In this document: positions 43,088 through 52,869 of the stretch, piece after piece
How positions within the stretch are numbered: the first letter of the stretch is position 1
How the letters are laid out: each line of letters begins with the position of its first letter
NCBI GenBank assembly: GCA_966112615.1
Contig: CBHWDO010000006.1
Span: 62,001-126,000, forward strand
Direction of reading: 5' to 3'
DNA length: 64,000 nt
From: Flavitalea sp966112615
GTDB taxonomy: Bacteria > Bacteroidota > Bacteroidia > Chitinophagales > Chitinophagaceae
Notes under the pieces: generated by a model
Seen by the model: only the letters and a program-made list of their open reading frames with translations
Told to the model about the DNA's origin: nothing
Database searches by the model: none
Made by a program: the position numbers and the translations under genes

Positions 43088-45457
43088 ATGGATCAAAATA
43101 ATTTTCAGGAAGAAGAAATAAAATTTGATTTCTTCAAGCAATATATCCCTTATTGGCCCTTGTTTGTCATCCTGGCAATCGTTTCATTGTTTGGTGCATG
43201 GGTGTATTTACGATATTCAATTCCGGTTTACCAGGTAAATGCTAAACTCTTAGTAAAAGATGAGAAAAAAGGAATGAATGAATCTGAAGTACTTGATGCT
43301 TTAAATTTATTTGGTGAAAAAAAGATAGTAGAAAATGAGACTGATATTTTAAAAAGTTGGCCTTTACTTGAATCCACAGTGAAGGATCTTAAGATGTATA
43401 CCAGTCAATGGAAAAGAGGTAAAGTAAAAGACCTTGAATTATATGGAAAACATGCTCCTCTTATTGTAACTGCATATAATTCAGATAGTATAAAATCAGT
43501 TGGAAACATTCCATTTTCTTTTGATCTACAAAAGAAAAATATTACCATCGACAAAACAACAATTCCTTCTGGAGGTGTAATTGTTGTAAATGGTCAGAAA
43601 TTTAAAGTCGAACTTAATCCAATTTATAAACCCTCAGACGAAGAAGCATTTATTTTACAATTTCATAATGTTGCTGACTTATCCTTGATCATTCAAAGTG
43701 GATTGGCCATAACGCCTACTTCCAAGCAATCTTCTATGATAAACGTTTCTCTTTTGGCAACTGTTCCAGCAAAGGGAAAGGATTTTGTAAATCATCTTTT
43801 TAAAGTTTATCAAAACGCATCTTTAGAGGATAAAAATCAGGTAGCCCAGAATACCTTAAGTTTTGTAGATGAACGATTAGGCCTGGTTACCCAGCAGCTT
43901 GATTCAGTCGAAAAGAATATCAAGGATTATAAAACTTCCAAAGGAATTGTTGATATATCAGCTCAAGGTTCAATTTTCCTGGAATCAATGAAAGAAACAG
44001 ATAATAAACTTACCGAGGTTGATATTCAATTAGGAGTTTTAAAAGATGTTGAAAATTATGTGCAGGGGAAGGGTAAAAATCCAGGAACGGTTCCTTCTAT
44101 AATTGGAATTAATGATCCAACACTCGGTGGCTTGCTAGATAAACTATATGCCGCTGAACTTGAATATAAAAGATTAGAAGCTGTTACTGGTCAACAAAAT
44201 GATCAGTTGGTAATATTAAGGGAGCAAATGGCTCAATTACGACCAAATATTTTGGAAAACATTGAAAGTATCAAAAGAAACTTGCAGGTTTCCAAGAGTA
44301 AGATGTCTGGAGGTTTATCACAAACCAATGCCTTGTTGAGAACAATTCCTGAAAAAGAAAAGGCATTATTGGAAATTAGTCGTCAACAGGCAATTAAAAA
44401 TAATATTTACACTTTTTTATTGGAAAAAAGAGAAGAAGCGGCATTGTCTTATGCTTCTGCGGTAGCTGATAGCAGGGTAATTGAAGGAGCAAAATCTACC
44501 CGGGAGCCAATTAAGCCTGTTATTCCAATGGTATATGGTATAGCATTCGCTATTGGAATGGTATTAGCGATTTTATATGTCGCTGTTAAAGAAAAGTTCA
44601 ACAATAGAATAATGTTCAGTAAGGACATTGAGAATATTGCCAAAGTACCTATTATTGGCGAAGTATCTCACAGTTCAACTGCAGATGATTTTGTAATTGC
44701 TGAAGGAAAACGGACTGCTGTGGCAGAACAGATCAGGGCAATAAGGAGTAACCTGTCTTACTTTGGAATAAATGAAAAAGGAAACAATGTTTTATTAATA
44801 ACATCTTCCATACCGGGAGAAGGAAAATCATTTATCTCCACTAATCTGGGTGTAAGTTTAACCCTTACCGGGAAAAGAGTTGTTTTATTAGAGCTTGACC
44901 TTCGCAAGCCGAAAGTAAGTTCAATTTTTGGTATCAAAAAGGAAAAAGGTATTTCTAACTATCTTGTTGGCGCAACTACTTTAGATCAGATCGTACAACC
45001 AACATCATTTAAAAATCTTTTTCTGATTTCTTCAGGACCCATTCCACCAAATCCAACTGAGCTATTGTTACTTCCTGCATTTGAAAAAATGATCGATGAC
45101 CTTAAAGCTCAATTTGATGTTGTAGTTATTGATACTCCTCCTATTGGCTTGGTAAGTGATGCACAAATTTTATCTCCTTACGCTGATGCCTCAATATTTG
45201 TAGTTCGCCATAATCATACTCCTAAATCATATTTACAACTGCTTCGAAATCTATACGAGGCGAATAAATATAAAAATATGAGCGTTGTTTTCAATGGAGT
45301 AAAACAACGAGGAATGAATATTTACGGCAGAAGTTATGGATATGGCTATGGTTATGGAAATGAATATGGTTATGGAGCTGGATATTATGATGAATCAGTA
45401 GGAAAGAAAAAGAAGAAATCATTATTCCAGAGAATCAGTTCCTTTCTTTCCTTATAA
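43088..45457 (+). CDS. Wzc-like polysaccharide co-polymerase / BY-kinase
   Basis: 789 residues. A Wzz domain with membrane helix at about residues 20-40 (LFVILAIVSLFGAWVYL), a large periplasmic coiled-coil region (about 240-440), a second helix (about 480-500), and a cytoplasmic tyrosine kinase domain with Walker A SSIPGEGKSFIS (about residue 573), Walker A' LLELDLRKPK and Walker B VVVIDTPP. The tail has a tyrosine cluster (YGRSYGYGYGYGNEYGYGAG) that is the autophosphorylation site in this family. Controls chain length and export with the Wza-like protein. No cognate phosphatase (Wzb) gene is in the window. Stop overlaps the next start (TAATG). Confidence 0.94.
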   Translation: MDQNNFQEEEIKFDFFKQYIPYWPLFVILAIVSLFGAWVYLRYSIPVYQVNAKLLVKDEKKGMNESEVLDALNLFGEKKIVENETDILKSWPLLESTVKDLKMYTSQWKRGKVKDLELYGKHAPLIVTAYNSDSIKSVGNIPFSFDLQKKNITIDKTTIPSGGVIVVNGQKFKVELNPIYKPSDEEAFILQFHNVADLSLIIQSGLAITPTSKQSSMINVSLLATVPAKGKDFVNHLFKVYQNASLEDKNQVAQNTLSFVDERLGLVTQQLDSVEKNIKDYKTSKGIVDISAQGSIFLESMKETDNKLTEVDIQLGVLKDVENYVQGKGKNPGTVPSIIGINDPTLGGLLDKLYAAELEYKRLEAVTGQQNDQLVILREQMAQLRPNILENIESIKRNLQVSKSKMSGGLSQTNALLRTIPEKEKALLEISRQQAIKNNIYTFLLEKREEAALSYASAVADSRVIEGAKSTREPIKPVIPMVYGIAFAIGMVLAILYVAVKEKFNNRIMFSKDIENIAKVPIIGEVSHSSTADDFVIAEGKRTAVAEQIRAIRSNLSYFGINEKGNNVLLITSSIPGEGKSFISTNLGVSLTLTGKRVVLLELDLRKPKVSSIFGIKKEKGISNYLVGATTLDQIVQPTSFKNLFLISSGPIPPNPTELLLLPAFEKMIDDLKAQFDVVVIDTPPIGLVSDAQILSPYADASIFVVRHNHTPKSYLQLLRNLYEANKYKNMSVVFNGVKQRGMNIYGRSYGYGYGYGNEYGYGAGYYDESVGKKKKKSLFQRISSFLSL

Positions 45458-46548
45458 TGGATAAGCGTTTAAATTATATTGATGCATTACGTGGACTGGC
45501 AGTACTGGGAGTTCTGATGGTTCATACAGGAGCATTCGTTTTTTCTTCTGGCCCTATCGCAACCATCACTGCATTAGGTGCCAAAGGGGTTCAATTGTTC
45601 TTCTTTATTAGTGCATACACCATATTCTTATCCTATCATCACCAGGTTAAGTCAGATCCAAACCCAATCAGGAGTTTTTATATTAAGCGAGTCTTCAGAA
45701 TTGCTCCTATGTATTACCTTGGGATTATTTATTATGCATTGTATAATGCCTGGATCGGACAAACAAACTCAGCTGAAGGGATTGCGTTAAATGCTACTTT
45801 TTTGCATAGCCTTTCTCCAATGTACATCAACAATGTTGTGCCAGGAGGCTGGTCGATAGGAGTGGAGATGAGCTTTTACTTGTTAGTCCCTTTACTGGTC
45901 TTTTATGTTACCAGTTATAAAAGGGCTATATATTTTGTGATCATTTGCCTTCTGGTTCGAATCTTATTTTTAGCCGTCTTAAATGACAATCCCTTCGGAT
46001 ATCCTGCAAATGAATGGAACCATTACCTGTATTGGTTTTTACCCAATCAACTGACATGTTTTGCATTTGGGATTCTCTTTTATTTTTTTAAGACCAAATA
46101 CCAATCAAAATCCATTATTCCCTGGAATACCTTGTGGATTTCTGGAGTTTTTCTGGTTGGAATATACCTGTTATTAAAGCTTAAATCAGAATTCGAATGG
46201 TTGAATGATGATTTTCTTATTATGATCATCGTATTCTTACTGACAACTTATTTAAGTGTCAATCCCAATAAGTTTATTGTTAATAATGCGATGGTAAATA
46301 TTGGAAAATACAGTTATAGTATATATCTCGTCCATTTTGCTGTATTGTATTTTTTGGAAGCAGGAATGTTTAAGTCATTCCATTCTTCCGGAAGTCCGGT
46401 GATATTTTTAATCTTGTTCATATCTGTTTTGGTCATCACCTATCTGATATCTTCATTGACCTTCAGGTTTGTTGAATTGCCTATGCAGAAGTTTGCAAAG
46501 AATCTAACCTCAAATTTAAAACTGGTGCCTGCAGCAGTTAACCCCTAA
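45457..46548 (+). CDS. Acyltransferase 3 family membrane protein (OafA/ExoZ-like)
   Basis: 363 residues with about ten membrane helices. N-terminal RLNYIDALRGLAVLGVLMVH carries the conserved Arg12 and His23, and YIKRVFRIAPMYYLG and GGWSIGVEMSFYLLVPLL are family motifs. These enzymes transfer acetyl or other acyl groups to sugars across the inner membrane, so it probably acetylates the polysaccharide. The start sits on the last base of the Wzc gene stop. The acyl group and acceptor are unknown. Confidence 0.9.
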   Translation: MDKRLNYIDALRGLAVLGVLMVHTGAFVFSSGPIATITALGAKGVQLFFFISAYTIFLSYHHQVKSDPNPIRSFYIKRVFRIAPMYYLGIIYYALYNAWIGQTNSAEGIALNATFLHSLSPMYINNVVPGGWSIGVEMSFYLLVPLLVFYVTSYKRAIYFVIICLLVRILFLAVLNDNPFGYPANEWNHYLYWFLPNQLTCFAFGILFYFFKTKYQSKSIIPWNTLWISGVFLVGIYLLLKLKSEFEWLNDDFLIMIIVFLLTTYLSVNPNKFIVNNAMVNIGKYSYSIYLVHFAVLYFLEAGMFKSFHSSGSPVIFLILFISVLVITYLISSLTFRFVELPMQKFAKNLTSNLKLVPAAVNP

Positions 46549-46563
46549 GCAGGCTATTTTCTA

Positions 46564-47580
46564 ATGATTATTAACCTTATTCTTTCTGGTGGTTCCGGAA
46601 CCAGGCTTTGGCCGCTAAGTACACGAACCAGGCCCAAACAATTTATTCCTTTATTGAATGGTAATTCACTTTACCAGGAATGTATTTTAAGGAATCAAGA
46701 TCTGGTCAACAGATCTGTGGTGGTGCTTAATGAAGAGCAACTGCCCATGGCAAAGTCCCAGGCTCCATTAAATGAAGGTCATCCACAATATATTCTTGAG
46801 AAAATGGCAAGGAATACTGCACCTGCAATTGCACTTGCTGCATTTCAATTGGATCCTGAAGATGTTCTATTTGTAACCCCTGCTGATCATATTATTGAGA
46901 AGGAATTGGTTTATGATGAATGTGTTCAACAGGCAATTTTATTAGCCCGGAAAGGCTTTTTGGTGACTTTTGGAATTACTCCGGAATATCCTGAAACCGG
47001 TTACGGATACATTCAGCATATAGGAAATACCGTTCTTGCATTTCATGAAAAACCGAACGCCTCAACTGCAGCTTCCTATCTGGAACATGGTGGTTATTTA
47101 TGGAATAGCGGGATGTTTTGTTTTACTGTAGCTACTTACCTGGCTGCACTTGAAAAGTATCAGCCGGAAGTATATAAAGCCTGTCAAAAAGTAGCTTTTT
47201 TTACTGGAGAGGAAAAGGAATTGCTGGAGTTGTATAAAATGATCCCATCAATAAGTGTGGATAATGCTGTCATGGAGAAGGCAGATAATATCAAAGTTGT
47301 TCCTTCAAACATAAATTGGACTGATGTGGGATCCTTCGATGCCTTAAGTGAATACCTTGAAAAAAGACAACATCAACCTGAAAATATTTTTACTAATGAT
47401 TGCAAGAGCAACTTCGTGATCAATGAAGGAGATAAGCCCATAGCATTGATCGGAGTGGATGATATTATGGTGATCCAGACAGATGAAGGAATGCTCATCT
47501 GCAAGAAAGGAGAGAGCCAGAAAGTGAAAGAGATTTACAGCGAAATTATTAATCAAAACAAGCAACCAATCAAACCTTAA
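46564..47580 (+). CDS. manC: Mannose-1-phosphate guanylyltransferase
   Basis: Makes GDP-mannose from GTP and mannose 1-phosphate. 338 residues: nucleotidyltransferase domain only, without the fused phosphomannose isomerase domain of long ManC proteins. Motifs: LSGGSGTRLWPLS (residues 8-19), RPKQF, TPADHII, ETGYGYIQ, FHEKPN and NSGMF. Next to gmd, which uses its product. Phosphomannomutase (ManB) is not in the window and must be elsewhere. Confidence 0.93.
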   Translation: MIINLILSGGSGTRLWPLSTRTRPKQFIPLLNGNSLYQECILRNQDLVNRSVVVLNEEQLPMAKSQAPLNEGHPQYILEKMARNTAPAIALAAFQLDPEDVLFVTPADHIIEKELVYDECVQQAILLARKGFLVTFGITPEYPETGYGYIQHIGNTVLAFHEKPNASTAASYLEHGGYLWNSGMFCFTVATYLAALEKYQPEVYKACQKVAFFTGEEKELLELYKMIPSISVDNAVMEKADNIKVVPSNINWTDVGSFDALSEYLEKRQHQPENIFTNDCKSNFVINEGDKPIALIGVDDIMVIQTDEGMLICKKGESQKVKEIYSEIINQNKQPIKP

Positions 47581-47581
47581 T

Positions 47582-48694
47582 ATGAAGAAAGCATTGATCA
47601 CAGGCATTACTGGACAGGATGGCGCCTACCTCGCGGAATTATTATTGTCGAAAGGGTATGAAGTTCATGGGATGAAAAGAAGATCCTCCCTGATCAATAC
47701 CGACAGGATCGATCACCTGTACGCAGATCCGCATGATGAAGGCAGCAAACGTTTTAGACTTCATTATGGTGATATGACAGATTCGACCAATATCATCAGG
47801 CTTATCCAGGAAATCCAGCCGGATGAGATATATAACCTGGCTGCTATGAGTCATGTAAAAGTGAGTTTTGATACACCCGAATACACAGCCAATGCAGATG
47901 GTATAGGCACTTTAAGAATACTGGAAGCGGTTAGATTGTTGGGACTTGAAAAGAAAACTAGGATCTACCAGGCGTCCACTTCAGAATTATACGGATTGGT
48001 ACAGGAAGTTCCTCAGAGGGAAACTACACCGTTCTATCCAAGATCTCCCTATGCGGTTGCAAAGCTTTATGCATACTGGATCACAGTTAACTACAGGGAA
48101 GCTTACGGCATGTTTGCCTGCAATGGAATTCTGTTCAACCACGAAAGTCCATTAAGAGGTGAGACTTTTGTTACACGTAAGATCACTCGAGCTGTTGCAG
48201 CAATCGGATTGGGTCAGCAGAATTGCTTATACCTTGGAAACCTGGATGCACGCCGCGATTGGGGTCATGCAAGAGATTATGTTGAAGCTATGTGGAGAAT
48301 ACTTCAGCAGGATCAGCCTGAAGATTTTGTGATCGCAACGGGAGTTACTACACCAGTAAGAGATTTTGTTAGAATGGCATTTGCAGAATTAGGAATAGTG
48401 GTGTCGTTTACGGGAGAAGGTATTGATGAAAAAGGTATCGTAGTTGCCTGTAACAATCCTGAATATATTGTTGAAATTGGTTCAACCGTAGTTTCTGTTG
48501 ATCCTGCTTATTTCAGACCAACGGAAGTTGAATTGCTAATTGGTGATGCAACCAAGGCAAAAGAAAAATTGGGCTGGGTAGCAACGACTCAATTAGATCA
48601 ATTGTGCAGTGAAATGGTGAGAGAAGATGTAGAGGCTATTAATAAAGCTGTTAACAAGGAATTAATTGGCGCGGTTAATATGAGGGATTATTAA
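47582..48694 (+). CDS. gmd: GDP-mannose 4,6-dehydratase
   Basis: Converts GDP-D-mannose to GDP-4-keto-6-deoxy-D-mannose, precursor of GDP-L-fucose, GDP-D-rhamnose and GDP-perosamine. 370 residues, extended SDR: GITGQDGAYLAELLLSKGYE, NLAAMSHVKVSFDTPEYT, catalytic STSELYG and SPYAVAKLYAYW, and GETFVTRKITRA. One base lies between the manC stop and its ATG; its own stop overlaps the Wzx start (TAATG). No GDP-fucose synthase (fcl/wcaG) follows, which is unusual given the fucosyltransferase in the locus. Confidence 0.95.
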   Translation: MKKALITGITGQDGAYLAELLLSKGYEVHGMKRRSSLINTDRIDHLYADPHDEGSKRFRLHYGDMTDSTNIIRLIQEIQPDEIYNLAAMSHVKVSFDTPEYTANADGIGTLRILEAVRLLGLEKKTRIYQASTSELYGLVQEVPQRETTPFYPRSPYAVAKLYAYWITVNYREAYGMFACNGILFNHESPLRGETFVTRKITRAVAAIGLGQQNCLYLGNLDARRDWGHARDYVEAMWRILQQDQPEDFVIATGVTTPVRDFVRMAFAELGIVVSFTGEGIDEKGIVVACNNPEYIVEIGSTVVSVDPAYFRPTEVELLIGDATKAKEKLGWVATTQLDQLCSEMVREDVEAINKAVNKELIGAVNMRDY

Positions 48695-50034
48695 TGATTA
48701 AAACCTTGTTTCATAGTTTAGGTAAGGTCAATCCCTCACTGGTTCGAAACATCTTTTATGGATTTGGAATCAGGGCTTTTGGAATTATCCTCCAATTTTT
48801 GCTGGTGAAGGTTTCCCTGAATTTTGTTAAGCCAGATTATTATGGCCTATGGCTAACCATCAGTACACTGGTTTTATGGCTTGGTCTGTTTGACTTAGGA
48901 TTGACCAATGGACTAAGAAATAAGATTTCCGAGAAAATATCATTAAATGCCAGCGAAGAGATCGGTGGACTTCTAAGAATGTCTTACCGATTTCTCTTAC
49001 TGCTAACAGGTGCAGTATTAATTTTAGGAGTTATTCTTATTTTCATGGTCAACTGGCCTTCCGTAATTGATATACCAGGGTCTTTGACAAGAACTGAGCT
49101 TATATGGGTATTCTTACTTCCATTAATTTGTTTTTGTGTTAACCTGTATATGAAGCCAATTTTTGCGCTTCATTATTCTTTGCACAATTCCTATGTTGAA
49201 TCCTTTTCAACAACACTTGCTTCAGTTTTATCCCTGTTATTATTGATCATTGGGTATTGGATGGGAAAATCATCAAGTATTATCTGGCTTGCATTCAGTT
49301 TTTCAGTTCCTCAAACCCTTGTTACAGCAGTAATTACCTGGAATACATTTAAAAAAAATCCTCAATATTTTCAAAGGCTGGAGAAAAATGGGCAGGTTAT
49401 TAAGTTTAAGGAGATTTCCGGTCTATCCCTGAAATACTTTTTTATACAGGTTTCAGCAACCATGGTATTTATGTCAAACAGTTTCATTATTTCCCATTTT
49501 TATGGAAATGCTATGGTGACCGAATACAATATTGTAGTAAGGTATTTTAGTTTACCTATGATCGTATTCAGTATTATTATAAATCCATTCTGGAATATAG
49601 TTGCTGAGAAAGTCCATGCCAAAGAAACTGAGCAGTTGAAAATGGTGTTCCGAAAAGTTAGGGCAATTCTTTTGTTGATGCTGGCGGTCCTTTTATTGAT
49701 GATCCTCATTAGCCCAGTATTTTTTCATTACTGGATAGGAGAGTCGGTAACAATTGAAATGTCATTAATAATAGCCTACTCGCTGTTTACTTTGATCTCT
49801 TTGTTTGGTTCATTTTACACCTTGTTCATTAACGGTAGTGGTAATTTAAAAATTCAAACTATAACCAGTGTTATTAGTTCTGTATTGTATTTACCAGTAA
49901 TGATCTTTTTTATTAAAAGGTTTGATTTAGGACTTGAACAGATGGTTGTCTTTTCTACCATCTGGCTTGGATTATTATTACCAATTAAATATTACCAGGT
50001 GGCCCAAATTGTATATCGCAAAAATAATTTTTAA
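48694..50034 (+). CDS. wzx: Wzx-like polysaccharide flippase (MATE/MVF superfamily)
   Basis: 446 residues with about twelve to fourteen helices. The start FYGFGIRAFGIILQFLLVKVSLNFVKPDYYGLW, in short segments GFGIRAFG and KPDYYGLW, matches the polysaccharide biosynthesis flippase family. It would flip the undecaprenyl-linked repeat unit to the periplasm. It is TAATG-coupled to both neighbours (gmd and the pyruvyltransferase). Sequence similarity among flippases is low, so the substrate is not readable. Confidence 0.88.
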   Translation: MIKTLFHSLGKVNPSLVRNIFYGFGIRAFGIILQFLLVKVSLNFVKPDYYGLWLTISTLVLWLGLFDLGLTNGLRNKISEKISLNASEEIGGLLRMSYRFLLLLTGAVLILGVILIFMVNWPSVIDIPGSLTRTELIWVFLLPLICFCVNLYMKPIFALHYSLHNSYVESFSTTLASVLSLLLLIIGYWMGKSSSIIWLAFSFSVPQTLVTAVITWNTFKKNPQYFQRLEKNGQVIKFKEISGLSLKYFFIQVSATMVFMSNSFIISHFYGNAMVTEYNIVVRYFSLPMIVFSIIINPFWNIVAEKVHAKETEQLKMVFRKVRAILLLMLAVLLLMILISPVFFHYWIGESVTIEMSLIIAYSLFTLISLFGSFYTLFINGSGNLKIQTITSVISSVLYLPVMIFFIKRFDLGLEQMVVFSTIWLGLLLPIKYYQVAQIVYRKNNF

Positions 50035-51077
50035 TGAATTTGATTTACTATAAAACCTATTTCCAAGGCAAACTTAGGGACAGATTAAGGCCTGTTATAA
50101 AATCTAGCCAACGTCTCTATAAATCAATAGGTATTCTTGATCCTTCAATTGGAACGGCAAATCTCGGAGACTTAATAATTTCAGAGGCAGTATCTACAGA
50201 AATTAAACAGATATTTCCAACTTATCAAAAGGTAAAATTTCCCTCACAACTGTATACTGATTTTGATACCAGGACTAAACTGGAGCAACAGGATGTTGTT
50301 TTTGTTGGAGGTACTAATTTGCTCGCATCTAATCTTGACGTAAGGCACCAATGGAAAGTACACCCCGGTCTTAAAAGAAGAAATAAATTAAATATGGTAT
50401 TGATGGGCACCGGATGGTGGCAATATCAGTCTTCCCCAAACAACTATACAATAAACCTATTGAACAGCATTCTTTCTTCTACCTATACTCATTCCGTAAG
50501 AGATGGATATACCATGAATAAATTAAAAGGTATAGGATTAAAGAATGTTGTAAATACCGGTTGCCCTACTATGTGGGGCTTATCAAAATCTCACTGCAAA
50601 AATATACCTGTATTTAAATCAACAAATGTTGTGACCACACTAACCTGCTACAAACAGGATGTTGAAAAAGACAGGAGGATGTTGGAAATTCTTGCAAATA
50701 AATACGCCAGGGTAATGGTTTGGATTCAAGGATTGGAAGATGTAGAGTACTTAAATTCTTTAAACTTGAAATTCAATAACATTGAATTGATTCCTCCAAC
50801 TATAGAACATTTTAATGATACCCTTTCTCAACCCGAAATTGACTATGTAGGAACTAGGCTCCATGCCGGTATCAGGGCATTACAATTGAATAAACGAACT
50901 ATTATTATCGCTGTAGATAATCGTGCTGTTGAAATTGGAAAGGACACAAATCTGAATGTTATTCCTAGAAGTGAATTGGAGCGTGTGCATGATTTTATTG
51001 ACCATGAATATGTAACTGCAATTAATTTGCCTGAAGAAACAATTAAGGAATGGAAAGCGCAATTTGTAAACCTTTAA
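50034..51077 (+). CDS. Polysaccharide pyruvyl transferase family protein
   Basis: 347 residues. An N-terminal GTANLGDLIISEAV, the VVFVGGTNLLAS strand and the C-terminal DYVGTRLHAGIRALQL match the CsaB/WcaK-like family, which transfers pyruvate from PEP to sugars as ketals, giving the polymer negative charge. TAATG start coupling to the flippase and a 28-nt overlap with the next glycosyltransferase. Some family members may have other roles, so the reaction is inferred. Confidence 0.85.
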   Translation: MNLIYYKTYFQGKLRDRLRPVIKSSQRLYKSIGILDPSIGTANLGDLIISEAVSTEIKQIFPTYQKVKFPSQLYTDFDTRTKLEQQDVVFVGGTNLLASNLDVRHQWKVHPGLKRRNKLNMVLMGTGWWQYQSSPNNYTINLLNSILSSTYTHSVRDGYTMNKLKGIGLKNVVNTGCPTMWGLSKSHCKNIPVFKSTNVVTTLTCYKQDVEKDRRMLEILANKYARVMVWIQGLEDVEYLNSLNLKFNNIELIPPTIEHFNDTLSQPEIDYVGTRLHAGIRALQLNKRTIIIAVDNRAVEIGKDTNLNVIPRSELERVHDFIDHEYVTAINLPEETIKEWKAQFVNL

Positions 51078-52240
51078 ATGTTTTATGGATCGCTCCTTAT
51101 CCAGAAAAAAAAGGTGCACATCCTGCTCCATGGATCATTTCTCTTGCAAAGAAATTATCCTGCATTCCAAATCTGAATATTGAAATACTTAGTCCTGTTA
51201 AGGGTATCGACCAGTCATATTCCGTTGCGATAGATAATTATAAAGTTCATTTTGTAAAAATTCCTTCCTTGAAAAGGGATTTGATGTCTTTTTATATGGA
51301 GCGAATATTAATTATGAAGAAATGGATCAGAAAGAATGAATGCAAATTTGATTTAATCCATATACACGGAACTGAACATCAGTATGAACATGCTGCTGCT
51401 AATTCATCTTTGCCAGTTGTGATTAGTATTCAGGGGCTTTTGTTTAAATACGTAGAGGTGCTTAAAGCATCATTAGAAGTTAGATACCTTACCTGGAAAG
51501 TTGGTAGTATGTATGAAAAAAAAGGAATTCAAAAACATAAGTTTTTTTCGGGAAGGACTAATTGGGATTACAACTCTGTGAAAAGTTTGAACAGCGAGAT
51601 AAAGTATTTTAAAATATGGGAATTGCTTCGTTCTTCTTTTTACGATCATGCAGGTAAGTATATTGCAGTTGACATGCATTCTTCCAGCAGAATTCTATTT
51701 GTAGGTGGAACCAATGAGATTAAAGGGATATATGAATCTATCGATGCCTTAAATCGGTTATTAGGGAAAGGTTTAAAAATGCAATTATGCATTGCAGGAA
51801 ATGCTGACCCATCATTGATAATGTCTTATATTTCTAAAAATCAATTATTACATATTGATGTAAAAAAGGATTTAGTTTTTCTTGGCTTGCTGGATGAAGT
51901 TTCTCTGGTGAAGGAAATGCTGCAAAGCTTTTGTTTACTTCATCCTTCCTGGATCGATAACAGCCCTAACAGCATTTGTGAATCTCAGTTGATAGGTTTG
52001 CCGGTAATTGCAAAAGAGGTTGGAGGGGTAAATTCTCTAATCTCTCATGAAATAACAGGGTTGCTGAGTAATGGGACATCTGAAGATTTATGTAACCAGA
52101 TTAATAGACTTAAACAGGACCCCGTTTTGTTTCAAGCTATCAGTAGCAATTCTTTTAACCTGGCTAATAAGAGACATGATGAAAATTCAATTGTTCTGGA
52201 TTGGATTAATACTTACAATCAAATACTGGTTAAAGAATGA
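51050..52240 (+). CDS. Glycosyltransferase family 4-like protein
   Basis: 396 residues, GT-B fold. N-terminal NVLWIAPYPEKKGAHPAPWI with the HIHGTEHQYEHA segment in the acceptor domain; C-terminal donor domain with ILFVGGTNEIKG, FLGLLDEVSLVKEM and HPSWIDNSPNSICESQLIGLPVIA, where Glu residues of the usual E-x7-E motif are replaced in part (the first position is Asn/Ser). It adds one sugar of the repeat unit on the cytosolic side; sugar unknown. The ATG lies inside the pyruvyltransferase gene. Confidence 0.85.
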   Translation: MESAICKPLNVLWIAPYPEKKGAHPAPWIISLAKKLSCIPNLNIEILSPVKGIDQSYSVAIDNYKVHFVKIPSLKRDLMSFYMERILIMKKWIRKNECKFDLIHIHGTEHQYEHAAANSSLPVVISIQGLLFKYVEVLKASLEVRYLTWKVGSMYEKKGIQKHKFFSGRTNWDYNSVKSLNSEIKYFKIWELLRSSFYDHAGKYIAVDMHSSSRILFVGGTNEIKGIYESIDALNRLLGKGLKMQLCIAGNADPSLIMSYISKNQLLHIDVKKDLVFLGLLDEVSLVKEMLQSFCLLHPSWIDNSPNSICESQLIGLPVIAKEVGGVNSLISHEITGLLSNGTSEDLCNQINRLKQDPVLFQAISSNSFNLANKRHDENSIVLDWINTYNQILVKE

Positions 52241-52869
52241 GGCGACTGTTTATATTGTTGTACAAAGCCATAAAAAAAATATGGTATAATATCTTTAACA
52301 AGCTAAGCTGGATTATTTCTTTTTTTAAATTCTATTTCAATAATGTAGAATTTTCAGATTTTAAGACCAGCGGAGTTCCTTTTTTACAGCTTTCCCGATC
52401 TGCCAGGTTAATTATTGGGCCTGGGTTTTCAATGAATAATACCTTGTTCTCAAATCCGATAGGTCGTCCCCAGCGTTGTGTTTTTGCTTTGGATCATCAA
52501 GCTGAATTAATTATTGGAGCAAATGTCGGAATGAGTTTTACTGCAATCAATTGCCAAAAAAGGATTGTAATTGGAAATAATGTACTAATCGGTGGGGGTA
52601 CATGTATTTACGATAGTGATTACCATCAGATAGATCCAATTAACCGCAGATTGAATAAAGGAAGGATAAATAAAAAGGAGGTAATCATAGAAGATAATGT
52701 TTTTATAGGCGCTCATTCCCTGATCTTAAAAGGTGTTGTCATTGGTGAAAATTCAGTGATTGGTGCCGGATCAGTAGTGGCTAAATCTATTCCTTCAAAC
52801 GAGATCTGGGCGGGCAATCCAGCCAGGTTTGTTTCAAAAATATTAATAAATGATTCTATACAGGTTTGA
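52237..52869 (+). CDS. Hexapeptide-repeat (LbH) acyltransferase, CatB/WcaF-like
   Basis: 210 residues. After a basic, hydrophobic N-terminus come left-handed beta-helix hexapeptide repeats: IGANVGMSFTAI, IGNNVLIGGGTCIYDSD, IEDNVFIGAHSLI and IGENSVIGAGSVVAKSIP, followed by the usual EIWAGNPARFV. Such enzymes O-acetylate sugars with acetyl-CoA. ATGA overlap with the upstream glycosyltransferase and a 20-nt overlap with the fucosyltransferase gene. Probably decorates the repeat unit. Confidence 0.9.
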   Translation: MRRLFILLYKAIKKIWYNIFNKLSWIISFFKFYFNNVEFSDFKTSGVPFLQLSRSARLIIGPGFSMNNTLFSNPIGRPQRCVFALDHQAELIIGANVGMSFTAINCQKRIVIGNNVLIGGGTCIYDSDYHQIDPINRRLNKGRINKKEVIIEDNVFIGAHSLILKGVVIGENSVIGAGSVVAKSIPSNEIWAGNPARFVSKILINDSIQV